From positions 2,527 to 66,526 of the forward strand of contig PLYA01000077.1 in the NCBI GenBank assembly GCA_003153315.1: a stretch of 64,000 nt of DNA, given 5' to 3'. This DNA is from Bacteroidota bacterium (lineage in GTDB: Bacteria; Bacteroidota; Bacteroidia; B-17B0; Aurantibacillaceae). Within the stretch, counting starts at the first letter, position 1, and the number at the start of each line of letters is the position of its first letter. Below the pieces are notes generated by a model. That model saw only the letters and a program-made list of their open reading frames with translations. It was not told the origin of the DNA and searched no databases. Position numbers and translations under genes: made by a program. Below are positions 34,167-43,000 of the stretch, in pieces.

Positions 34167-34736
34167 TTACTCTTGCTTAACTACTTTGCTTTGGTAAACA
34201 AATGTGCCGTCTTTTAATACTCTTACCTGATAGATAGCATTGGCAAAACCGGCAAGGTTTAATGGAGTTATATTGCTTTGCAAAGTTTGCACTAAAACCC
34301 TTTGCCCTATGGTATTATAAACTTCTACACTTGTATTTTCATACTCATTTACCTGAATATTAAAACTACCATTGTTGGGGTTAGGGTAAATATTTATACC
34401 CTTGCTGTTTGCAAACTGCTCTATACCCATAGTACCACTTGGAATTGTAACTGTACCCGTCATTGTACCGCAACAACCTGAACCCCCGCCATCTATTATG
34501 GTAACTGTATAGGTTCCGCCACATAGGCTAGTCATTGTTGAATTACTTGGACTAAATGCTCCCCCATCCCATGAGTAATTATATGGAGGGCATGATTCAT
34601 TTACTTGTGCAGAAGCACTTCCATTACAACAGGTAGAACATGTAGGAGCCGTGTATGTAATAGTAACCGAGCAACTTGTTTGTGCAAAAGCATTAATGGT
34701 TAATGCTAAACTTGCTAATACATATATTTTTTTCAT
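34167..34736 (-). CDS. T9SS-secreted protein with one SprB-like repeat
   Basis: 189 aa from the ATG at 34736 (MKKIYVLASLALTINAFAQTSC, signal peptide). The mature domain of about 90 residues is Cys-rich (CSVTITYTAPTCSTCCNGSA) and ends GGTYTVTIIDGGGSGC, the pattern of a SprB repeat (Y-T-V-x-V-x-D-x-x-G-C). The rest is a T9SS sorting domain (INIYPNPNNGSFNIQ to VYQSKVVKQE). SprB is the gliding adhesin of Flavobacterium; here a single repeat is coupled to a sorting domain, so the protein is too short to be a gliding filament. The track's extra N-terminal residues precede the signal and are rejected. Confidence 0.78.
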   Translation of the reverse strand: MKKIYVLASLALTINAFAQTSCSVTITYTAPTCSTCCNGSASAQVNESCPPYNYSWDGGAFSPSNSTMTSLCGGTYTVTIIDGGGSGCCGTMTGTVTIPSGTMGIEQFANSKGINIYPNPNNGSFNIQVNEYENTSVEVYNTIGQRVLVQTLQSNITPLNLAGFANAIYQVRVLKDGTFVYQSKVVKQE

Positions 34737-34772
34737 TTGTTTTTTATTAATTGTTAAGTTAAAGATACTAAT

Positions 34773-34804
34773 AAAAGCCGTTCCATTCAAATGGAACGGC
34801 TTTT
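34773..34804 (-). terminator. Strong hairpin terminator of the NHL gene
   Basis: AAAAGCCGTTCCAT pairs perfectly with ATGGAACGGCTTTT over a 4-nt loop. It sits just past the stop of the NHL gene and before the SprB-like gene, so the two are separate transcripts. Confidence 0.82.
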
Positions 34805-34812
34805 TATTTTAC

Positions 34813-36459
34813 TTATTCTACTACCAGTTTCTGTTTTTCTATCACATCTCCAATTTTAGCCATTACAAAATAAATGCCTTTAGTGTATTGAGATATATCA
34901 AGGTTAAACTCTCCGGCATTAGTATTTTGTACTTCATATATAGTTCTGCCTTGCATATCTATTATACGTATATATTCTGCCAAACCATATAAACCAATAG
35001 TTATATTATTATCACTAGGATTGGGATATACAGAAAAATTAGTAGGTAAAACTATGCCGCTAGAACCATCTATTGAAGGTTTAGCTATTCTACAGCAACC
35101 ACCACAACCACAAGATTGTGCAGTTACCTGTACTGTACTGGTATTTGTACTAAGACTAATACCGGGGTCATTAACGGTTACCGTATAAATTATAGGAGTA
35201 CTTGTATTGGTATAACTGCAAGTTGGTTGAGCACAGTTTGTACAGCTTAAAGCTGTTGAAGGTGACCAAGTATAAGAAAGACAGGAATATCCTGGGGTGC
35301 CGATAGTTACACCGGGATATCCGCAACAAGTTTGCACATTAACTTGATTAGGCCCCGCATTAGCAATAGCATAAATACTTACATAACGTATACGCTGATT
35401 AGCTTGATCTGCTATATATAAATTTGCCGAAGCATCTAAAGCTATACCTTGACCTAGATGTAATTCCGCAGATGTTGCTGCTCCGCAATCACCAGTAAAG
35501 CCTTGAGTAGCATAACCCACAAATTGGTTAATAATTCCCGAAGTAATAGTTCGTACACTTGAATACTGATAGTTTACAATGTATATAGTTCCTGCGGCAT
35601 CTATTTTTACATCGGTAGGTTCCCCTAATTCAGCAGCGGTAGCAGCACCACCATCTCCAGTATAACCATTTGTTCCGTTTCCGGCAAACGTACTTATAAT
35701 GCCCGATGTGTTAACCATGCGTATGCGGTTATTACCAGAATCCGCTATGTACATATTACCTGAAGCATCAAAACATACACCATCAGGGTCATTTAGTCCA
35801 GCAGCAGTAGCTTGCCCCCCATCTCCACTATAACCACCTGTAGTAGTATATCCGGCTATGGTACTTATAATGCCGGTAGTAGCAACCTTTCGTATACGAT
35901 TATTCACTTGGTCTGAAATATATAAATTACCTAAAGCATCAATGGTTACTCCCCACGGATAATTTAGTTCTGCAGCAGTTGCCTGCCCTCCATCTCCACT
36001 ATAACCTGCAGATCCGTTTCCGGCTATGGTGTTTATAACACCCGATGTATTTATCTTGCGTATGCGCTGATTCCAAGTATCAGCTACATACAAATTACCC
36101 GAAGCATCGAGAGTCATACTACTTGGTGCATGAAACTCTGCAGCAGTTGCTTGCCCTCCATCCCCGCTAAACCCTAATGTTCCATTGCCTGCAAAGGTAC
36201 TTATAATGCCAGTTTTAGTTATCTTGCGTATCCGATTATTCTGAGTATCCCCTATATAGATATTACCCGAAGCATCAACAAACACATGGTTAGGATAATT
36301 TAATGCTGCATTTACTGCAAAGCCCCCATCTCCGCTAAAACCTGCAGCTCCATCCCCTGCAATAGTATTTATCATGTGGTACAAAAAACGTGGAGGGAGC
36401 TGCGCATATCCCATGCATCCCGCAAGGCATAATGCTAAAATTAGTTTTGTTTTTTTCAT
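34813..36459 (-). CDS. Six-bladed NHL-repeat surface protein with T9SS sorting domain
   Basis: A 548-aa protein with a signal peptide (MKKTKLILALCLAGCMGYAQ) and six NHL repeats (INTIAGDGAAGFSGDGG ... GNIYIGDTQNNRIRKI), paralogous to the gene at 11062. After the propeller comes a beta-sandwich region with many cysteines (QTCCGYPGVTIG, CTNCAQPTC, SCGCGGCC; residues ~370-460) that the other NHL protein lacks, then a T9SS sorting domain (NFSVYPNPSDNNITIG to KQKLVVE). Likely a disulphide-stabilised cell-surface protein. It starts 31 bp after the second copy of the 249-aa gene, as the S74 gene does after the first. Confidence 0.88.
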   Translation of the reverse strand: MKKTKLILALCLAGCMGYAQLPPRFLYHMINTIAGDGAAGFSGDGGFAVNAALNYPNHVFVDASGNIYIGDTQNNRIRKITKTGIISTFAGNGTLGFSGDGGQATAAEFHAPSSMTLDASGNLYVADTWNQRIRKINTSGVINTIAGNGSAGYSGDGGQATAAELNYPWGVTIDALGNLYISDQVNNRIRKVATTGIISTIAGYTTTGGYSGDGGQATAAGLNDPDGVCFDASGNMYIADSGNNRIRMVNTSGIISTFAGNGTNGYTGDGGAATAAELGEPTDVKIDAAGTIYIVNYQYSSVRTITSGIINQFVGYATQGFTGDCGAATSAELHLGQGIALDASANLYIADQANQRIRYVSIYAIANAGPNQVNVQTCCGYPGVTIGTPGYSCLSYTWSPSTALSCTNCAQPTCSYTNTSTPIIYTVTVNDPGISLSTNTSTVQVTAQSCGCGGCCRIAKPSIDGSSGIVLPTNFSVYPNPSDNNITIGLYGLAEYIRIIDMQGRTIYEVQNTNAGEFNLDISQYTKGIYFVMAKIGDVIEKQKLVVE

Positions 36460-36490
36460 TCTATTCGTTTTTTTAGTTGTTATTACTTAT

Positions 36491-37240
36491 TTAAGCCAAA
36501 TTAATGGTTATGCAATTGCACCATGGGCCACTCTTTTCGGGGTGTACCACATCATACCAACGGAAGAAGATGTACATAATTCTGCCTGCGTTTGCCAGCT
36601 TAAAATCGTAAGGAAACAGGGCATGGGTATCTATGCCCTGAAACGGACAATCTTCGGGGCCTTTAGGCGGTGCGGGTTGCACCTGCCCTGCGGCAACTCT
36701 GTCAACAATATCCCAGCTAAACTGAGGTATTTGCCCATCGGGGCTGCTGTGTTTGGTAGCATCGTGGCTGGTTTTGCAACCTATCAGGTAGGTGCAAGAG
36801 CCTTTTGGGGTAAGGGATACAATTATTTGTTCTAAAGCAGTTCCACCTGCGGTGCGCGCAGTGGCTACGGGCAATAAACCCAAGGTGCCATGGTTAGTAA
36901 TGGTAAATGCCGAATTGTAGAGTACGTTTTCCTTATTCCAGGGGCGCAATATGTTTTTTAAAAATAGTTTTTTGGCATTGGTAAAAGCCGTTGTTTGCAC
37001 GCTGGTATGTGTGCCTTTTACCGATACGGGAGCCCATTTGGCTTGCAAATCGGTAATGCCGGGCGTTACCTTGTTTGCCCAGCTATTAAGCGCCCTTGCC
37101 GAAAAGTAGGGAAACCCATCGGGTGCGTTTCCGGTAGTTATAAAGGCGTTTATTTGTGCTAAAAAATTGGCAAGCCACGTCATAAACGGATGATTTGAGG
37201 TGGGTATGCTGCTTTTGGTTTTTCTTTTGGTTATTCCCAT
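36491..37240 (-). CDS. Conserved 249-aa protein of unknown function (copy 2), next to 21-bp array
   Basis: Paralogue of the protein at 16923 with ten differences in 249 residues, three of them at one site (TAGGTALEQ instead of TAGNHILEQ) and three in the first six residues. The DNA is about 96% identical in the part I compared. It has no signal peptide or membrane helix. The helical N-terminal half and beta-rich C-terminal half ending GPWCNCITINLA are described under copy 1. An array of 21-bp-period repeats begins about 55 bp upstream of the start, and a T9SS NHL gene follows on the same strand 31 bp later. Function unknown. Confidence 0.78.
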   Translation of the reverse strand: MGITKRKTKSSIPTSNHPFMTWLANFLAQINAFITTGNAPDGFPYFSARALNSWANKVTPGITDLQAKWAPVSVKGTHTSVQTTAFTNAKKLFLKNILRPWNKENVLYNSAFTITNHGTLGLLPVATARTAGGTALEQIIVSLTPKGSCTYLIGCKTSHDATKHSSPDGQIPQFSWDIVDRVAAGQVQPAPPKGPEDCPFQGIDTHALFPYDFKLANAGRIMYIFFRWYDVVHPEKSGPWCNCITINLA

Positions 37241-37296
37241 GATTTCCTGTTTTTATAGGTTTATTTTAACATTTAACTACTGAATTTAACATTTAG

Positions 37297-37506
37297 ATGT
37301 GTGCAGGTAGTATTTGTATGTGTGCGTAAAGTATTTCTATCCCTGCGTAAAGTTTCTGTATGTGCGCATAAAGTATTTCTACTCGTGCGTAAAGTTTCTC
37401 TACTCGTGCAGGAAGTTTCTAAATGTGCGCGTAAAGTATTTCTACTCGTGCAGGGAATTTCTCTGCTCGTGCAATTAGAAACTAAAAACGTGTGTATAGA
37501 AACTAA
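37297..37506. repeat. Array B: degenerate tandem repeat with exact 21-bp period (10 units)
   Basis: Ten units in strict 21-bp register, e.g. ATGTGTGCGTAAAGTATTTCT, ATCCCTGCGTAAAGTTTCTGT, ACTCGTGCGTAAAGTTTCTCT, ATGTGCGCGTAAAGTATTTCT. Weaker units precede it from about 37261. It shares with array A a 12-base core (GTAAAGTTTCTC) and the end section with AGAAACTAAA...GTGTGT, so the arrays are homologous, but their units have drifted far more than the adjacent genes. The plus-strand ORF 37301-37612 shows heptads (VFLSLRK-VSVCAHK) that follow from the 21-bp period; array A is open only on the opposite strand. Confidence 0.88.
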
Positions 37507-37537
37507 GCGGCGTTGTTTAACAAACGCAGGCGAAAGT

Positions 37538-37583
37538 GCGGATTGCGGATTGCGGATTGCGGATTGCGGATTGCGGATTGCGG
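37538..37583. repeat. Perfect heptamer tandem repeat (GCGGATT x 6.6)
   Basis: Six exact copies of GCGGATT and a partial seventh. Three heptamers make 21 bp, so this block keeps the same long-range phase as the neighbouring array. It lies between array B and the promoter of the S46 peptidase. The perfect identity points to recent slippage expansion. Confidence 0.9.
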
Positions 37584-37741
37584 AAGTTAAGAATCATATA
37601 ACAAAATTATAACTTATTTTGATACCGCCAAATTAAATTTACGTTAAGTTTTTTAGAAAAGATAGCAAATGGTTATGTCCGCTCCAACTTCATTAATCCC
37701 CGCTTTTTTACCATTGGTCGTTTTCAGGGTTGGGCGGATGC

Positions 37742-37769
37742 TTGCCTTACAAGTCTTTTGCTAAATTTG
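37742..37769 (+). promoter_or_regulatory. Promoter of the S46 peptidase (TTG ... TAAATTTG)
   Basis: A -33 TTG and an exact -7 box TAAATTTG are 17 bp apart. The predicted transcript starts about 80 nt before the ATG, a longer leader than other genes here. 37584-37741 holds no gene. Confidence 0.55.
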
Positions 37770-37853
37770 CCCCCGTTAAACCAGCCGAGCGAAGTAAAAC
37801 GCAGCGAATACATGAGTACCAAATAAAAAAACAATTAAAAACGAATAAACTGT

Positions 37854-40019
37854 ATGATGAAGAAAAGAATTACACTTGCCCTATTAGTTAGTTTTTTATT
37901 TAATATAGCCCTTAAAGCCGACGAAGGCATGTGGCTGCCCATGTTGCTTGGTCAGCAGGTGTACGATGATATGGTGAAGAAAGGCCTTAAGCTTAGCGCA
38001 GCACAGTTGTATGATATTAATAAACCCAGCATAAAAGATGCTATTGTGATTTTTGGCGGAGGTTGCACCGGCGAGATTGTAAGTAATGAAGGATTAGTTT
38101 TTACCAACCACCACTGCGGTTATGAGGCTATTGCCAAAGCAAGCTCGGTAGAGCATAACTATTTGAGGGATGGTTTTTGGAGCAAATCCAAAGCAGAAGA
38201 AATTCCAAGTGAAAACCTAAGCGTACAATTTTTAGTGCGTATAGAAGATTATACCGATAAAGTAAATGCACTTACCAAAGACCTATCAGAAGCTGATTAC
38301 TTAAAGAAACTACCCGACATCCTTACCGATTTAGGTAAAAAAGCAACCGAAGGCACAACCTACGAAGGGCGTGTAGCCTCTTTCTTTAAAGGCAACCAGT
38401 TCCTTTTGTTTGTTTATGAGCGTTATAAAGATGTACGTTTAGTAGGCGCACCTTCAGAAAGCGTGGGTAAGTTTGGTGGCGATACCGACAACTGGGAGTG
38501 GCCACGCCATACCGGCGATTTCTCGGTGTTTCGTGTGTATATGAGCAAAGATGGCAAAGCTGCAGATTACGCTAAAGATAACGTTCCGTTAAAACCTAAA
38601 TACTTTTTGCCCGTATCTATCAAAGGTGTTAAAGATGGAGATTTCAGTATGATATACGGTTACCCCGGTGGTACCAATCGTTACGAAACTTCTTTTGGTG
38701 TTAAATTAAAAGTAGAAGTAGAAAACCCTTCATTGGTTAATCTGCGCGATGTGCGTTTAAAATTAATGAAAGAACAAATGGTAAAAGATGCAGGCGTAAA
38801 ATTACAGTTGGCATCTTCTTATGCGCGCATAGCAAACTACTGGAAGTTTTTTGATGGAGAAAGCAAACAACTTATTAAGTATGATGTATACGGACAAAAG
38901 CAACAGGCCGAAGGAGATTTCCTTAACTGGGCTAAAGGCAAACCCGAATATGAAAATATTTTTCAGGATTACCGCAAAGCTTACGAAACGTGGACCCCAT
39001 ATTCTAAATGGCGTGTTTATTTAAATGAAGGTATACTGGGTTCTCCGCTTATTAAATTTGCTTCTGATATGGGCGCTTTAGATAAAGTACTTTGTAACAA
39101 AGATGCTAAACCCGAAGAGCTTGCCAAAGCCATTGAGTCGGCAAAAAAAGCACATGATATTTTTGCAAAAGATGAAAACGTAGCCTCTGATAAAAATATT
39201 TTATCGGCTGTAATTAATATGTTCTTTAATGATATCCCACAAGATCAAATGCCTAAAGGGTTTTATAATTGGTTAAAAAATAAATATGGCGATTTAAACA
39301 ACGTACATACGTTTGAAGCTTATTCGGCAGATGTGTTTGCAACAACCATAATGCTTGATGCAACTAAATGGAATAACTTTATTGCAAAACCTGATACGGC
39401 TACCTTACATAAAGATTTGGCTTTCTTTACCGCCAATGCTTTTCAGTCATACTACGCAGCAAACTTTGCAAAGGCCTTTACCGATTTCCAGACACAAACA
39501 GCCTGGTTGGGTAAAACCTATTTAAAAGGAGTAATAGCTATGAACGGAACTAAGAAAATGTATCCCGATGCTAACTTCACCATGCGTGTTAGTTATGGTG
39601 CCGTAAAACCTTATCACCCTCGTGATGGTCTTGATTTGGCAAGCGTTTGTACCATGAAAGGCGTATTAGAGAAATACAAACCCGGAGATTACGAATTTGA
39701 TCTTCCTAAGAACTTTGTAGACATTGCACGCAAAAAAGATTTTGGACCATACATAGATAAAACCCATAATGATTTGGTAGTTTCTTTCATCACCACCAAT
39801 GATATTACTGGGGGAAATTCCGGCTCGCCTGTATTGAACGGAAAAGGAGAATTAATAGGCTTGGCTTTTGATGGCAACTACGAAGCACTTAGCCATAAAA
39901 TAGCTTTTGACAAAGACCTTAACCGTACTATTTGTGTTGATGTACGTTATGTGTTGTTTGTTATTGATAAAGTGGGCGGCGCAAGCAACATCATTAAAGA
40001 GTTGAATATTTCTCAGTAG
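37854..40019 (+). CDS. S46 family dipeptidyl-peptidase (DPP7-like)
   Basis: A 721-aa periplasmic serine exopeptidase that removes dipeptides from peptides. A signal peptide (KKRITLALLVSFLFNIALKA) precedes the mature start DEGMWLP, typical for the family. The catalytic triad regions are visible: TNHHCGYEAI near 80 (His), GGDTDNWEWPRHTGDF near 208 (Asp and N-terminal binding), and GGNSGSPVLNGKGELIG near 650 (Ser). The residue after FD in the S1-pocket segment LAFDGNYEA is Gly, as in DPP7 (hydrophobic P1), not the Arg of DPP11 (acidic P1). Such enzymes feed amino-acid use from proteins. Confidence 0.95.
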   Translation: MMKKRITLALLVSFLFNIALKADEGMWLPMLLGQQVYDDMVKKGLKLSAAQLYDINKPSIKDAIVIFGGGCTGEIVSNEGLVFTNHHCGYEAIAKASSVEHNYLRDGFWSKSKAEEIPSENLSVQFLVRIEDYTDKVNALTKDLSEADYLKKLPDILTDLGKKATEGTTYEGRVASFFKGNQFLLFVYERYKDVRLVGAPSESVGKFGGDTDNWEWPRHTGDFSVFRVYMSKDGKAADYAKDNVPLKPKYFLPVSIKGVKDGDFSMIYGYPGGTNRYETSFGVKLKVEVENPSLVNLRDVRLKLMKEQMVKDAGVKLQLASSYARIANYWKFFDGESKQLIKYDVYGQKQQAEGDFLNWAKGKPEYENIFQDYRKAYETWTPYSKWRVYLNEGILGSPLIKFASDMGALDKVLCNKDAKPEELAKAIESAKKAHDIFAKDENVASDKNILSAVINMFFNDIPQDQMPKGFYNWLKNKYGDLNNVHTFEAYSADVFATTIMLDATKWNNFIAKPDTATLHKDLAFFTANAFQSYYAANFAKAFTDFQTQTAWLGKTYLKGVIAMNGTKKMYPDANFTMRVSYGAVKPYHPRDGLDLASVCTMKGVLEKYKPGDYEFDLPKNFVDIARKKDFGPYIDKTHNDLVVSFITTNDITGGNSGSPVLNGKGELIGLAFDGNYEALSHKIAFDKDLNRTICVDVRYVLFVIDKVGGASNIIKELNISQ

Positions 40020-40028
40020 GAGTTATAA

Positions 40029-40065
40029 GTTATGAATGATGAGTAATAAATTTATCATTCATAAC
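40029..40065. terminator. Hairpin terminator between convergent genes
   Basis: GTTATGAATGAT pairs perfectly with ATCATTCATAAC over a 13-nt loop. It lies between the stops of the S46 peptidase and the propeller-SpoIIE gene, and can serve both. Confidence 0.6.
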
Positions 40066-40093
40066 ATATAATTTATAGTTAGCATTTAAGATA

Positions 40094-43000
40094 CTACCCT
40101 ATTTTTATTCCGATAATAATTATATCATCTACCTGTTCTAAATTACCGCGCCAATGTTCAAATTCAGTTTCAAGCGCTTCTTTTTGAGTCTCCATCGGTT
40201 TGTTGTTATTCAATACTAAGAGTTGCTGCATTTGGCGGTATTTATATTTCTTGCCTTTATCGCCGCCAAACTGGTCGGCAAAACCATCGCTAAACATATA
40301 AATTACATCATCTTTCTCTATCTTAAATGTATGGTTGGTATATAATTTATTAACATCGTTATTGCCAATGTATATGTTATCTGCATCGTATTCAATTAAC
40401 TTATTATCGCGTACTAAATAGATAGAGTTAAATGCTCCGGCATATTCAACAGTATATGTATCAAAATTTAATTTACATATAGATAAATCCATTCCGTCTC
40501 TAATTTCAATACCATCCACCTTATTATGTAAAGATTGTTCTACCAGTTTATCTAACCTGTTTAAAATAGCAGCAGGTGTTTTATTCACATCTGCATTAAA
40601 GGCCGTATTTAATAAGTTGCTGGCCTCTATACTTAATAGCGCGCCCGGCACACCATGTCCGGTACAATCTACGGCAGCTATATAAATATTATTGCCATCC
40701 TGTTTAAGCCAATAAAAATCTCCGCTAACTATATCTTTTGGTTTAAATAAAATAAAGTAGTTGCGTAAATACTTTTTAAGGGTTTCTTCTTTAGGGAGTA
40801 TAGCATTTTGAATATATTTTGCATAACGAATCGAATCTGTGATATTTTTGTTTTTCTCGGCAAGCTCGGAGTTCTTCACAGCCAATTGTTCGGTGCGTTC
40901 TTTTACTTTATTTTCTAATAAGGCATTAGCAAGTTTTAAATTACGTGTTCTTACTCTATCAAAGACAAACACACTAAAAACAAGTACAAGAGCAATTAAC
41001 AAATAAAACAAAGCGGTTTGCCAAAAAGGTGGTTTTACTTTAAATTTGTATGAACTTGCCTCACTGCACACATCATTATTATTATAGGCTCTTACCTTAA
41101 ATGTATAATCACCTGCCGGTAAATTAGTATAAACAGCTTCTTGTAAAGCTTTGGCAGGTATCCAACCATGATCAAACCCTTCAAGCGTATATTCATATCT
41201 AATTTTATCCGGAGAAGTCAAGCTAACTCCTATAAATTTAAATGTGATATTGTTTTGTTTGTAGGTAAAAATATTATCCGCAGGAAAAGGCGCATCCTGC
41301 AATTGAATTTTAATACCTGTAACTTTTGTAATCGGAGCTAAGGTATTGGGTGTTTCTTCCTTAGGATTAAAACGAACGGCTCCCATAATGCTTCCAAACC
41401 AAAGGTTCCCCTTTCTATCAGTGCAGGCAGCATTGGGGTTGCATTCTACTCCATTAAAACCTTCATTCTTCCCGTAATGATAGAACTTATTTTGTTTTAC
41501 GTCAAATTTCTCTATACCCCTATTATCGCCAATCCATATATTATTATCATTATCAATGGTAATAGAAAAAGGAGATTCTGTTTTTAATCCTTGTTCTTTG
41601 TTATAATTAGTAAACGTTTTTCCGTTATACTTAAATAAACCACCGCCATAACAACCAAACCATAAGTTATGGGTTTTATCTTCATTAATACAAAGAATAA
41701 ATTTTTGTTTCAAGCCATCGTCTTCTGTATATTTTTTAAAGGTTGCGCCATCATATACACACAGATTTCCTCCTAAAGCGCCAATCCACAATAAACCTTT
41801 GCTATCTTTAAATATGCGGTAAATGTGGTTTCCACCCAATCCATCAGCTTCTGTAAAGTTTCTAAACTCATTTGTATTGGGGTTAAAACGGGTAGCACCC
41901 GCTTTTGTACCAAACCATAAGTCTCCTGTTTTATCCTCGGCAATGGTATAAACCATTTCGTTTGCCAAACCATCTTTTACCCCGTAATTTTTAAATTTAT
42001 CTGTGCCTTTGGGCAGCATGCATACACCGCTAAAAGCGGTACCAAACCACATATTACCTTTGCTATCCTGAAAAGAAGAAAGTATCACATTGGATGTCAG
42101 TCCTTGTTTTTCGTTGTATTGTGTAAGCTGGTGATTTTCTATTTTTCCATCTCTTTCATAACTGAAAGTCATTTTTGACAAGCCGTTATTAGTACCCATC
42201 CAAATATTATTTTCACTATCTGCAAATACACTCCAAACAATATTATTAGGTAGATTATCAGCTTCATCAAAGGTTTGCATAAAATCTCCGCGATATTGAT
42301 TAAGCCCCAAATCGGTTCCAATCCAAATACTATTTTCTCTGTCTTGATAAATGGCATTTACATTAAAATAATTTAATCCTTGTCGGGTGCTATATGTATT
42401 AAAAAACCCGTTTTTAATAGCATCCTCTGTGAACAAATTCTTTTTTGTGTTGAAAATTGAAGCCCCGCCGCCGATAGTTCCTACCCAAATAGTTTTTTTA
42501 TTGTCTTCGTAAATTGTTTTAATAAAAGTTGACTTTAATCCGGAAGATTCGTTGAATACAATTTGATTTTTTGTTAAATAAGATTTCCAATCTTTAATAT
42601 TACCTGATACAGAAACCATAGCAATTCCAGCATCAGCTGAACCAATTACCAAAACATTTGAAGAAGTATACTTGATGGCTGTAATATTTTTGCTAAACAA
42701 ACCATTTGTTTTTGTTATACGGGTATAAGAAGCAGGATTGGTAATTGAGTTAGTTAAGTTAACAACTGTAATACCTGAATCGGTTGCCATCCACATGTTT
42801 TTATTGGCATCAGAACATATATCATACACCGTATTACTGGAAAGCCCATCTTTGTTTGAAAGTGCAAACATTTTTTTACTTTCTGCATCAAAAATAAATA
42901 CGCCTGCACCTTCTGTAGCAATCCATAATTTACCAGTAAAATCTTGTATAATGGCACGTATGGTTTTTAGCTTGGTATATTCTTCCAGATTAAGGTTTTC

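Noticed and set aside
36374-36835. Plus-strand ORF of 153 aa (and 16878-17267) antisense to the 249-aa genes
   Set aside because: It exists in both copies only because the underlying DNA is duplicated; the minus-strand frame is longer, has a normal start and fits the neighbours.
37301-37612. ORF of 103 aa over array B and the GCGGATT repeat
   Set aside because: It is a product of the repeats; the homologous array A is open on the other strand only, so coding is not conserved.
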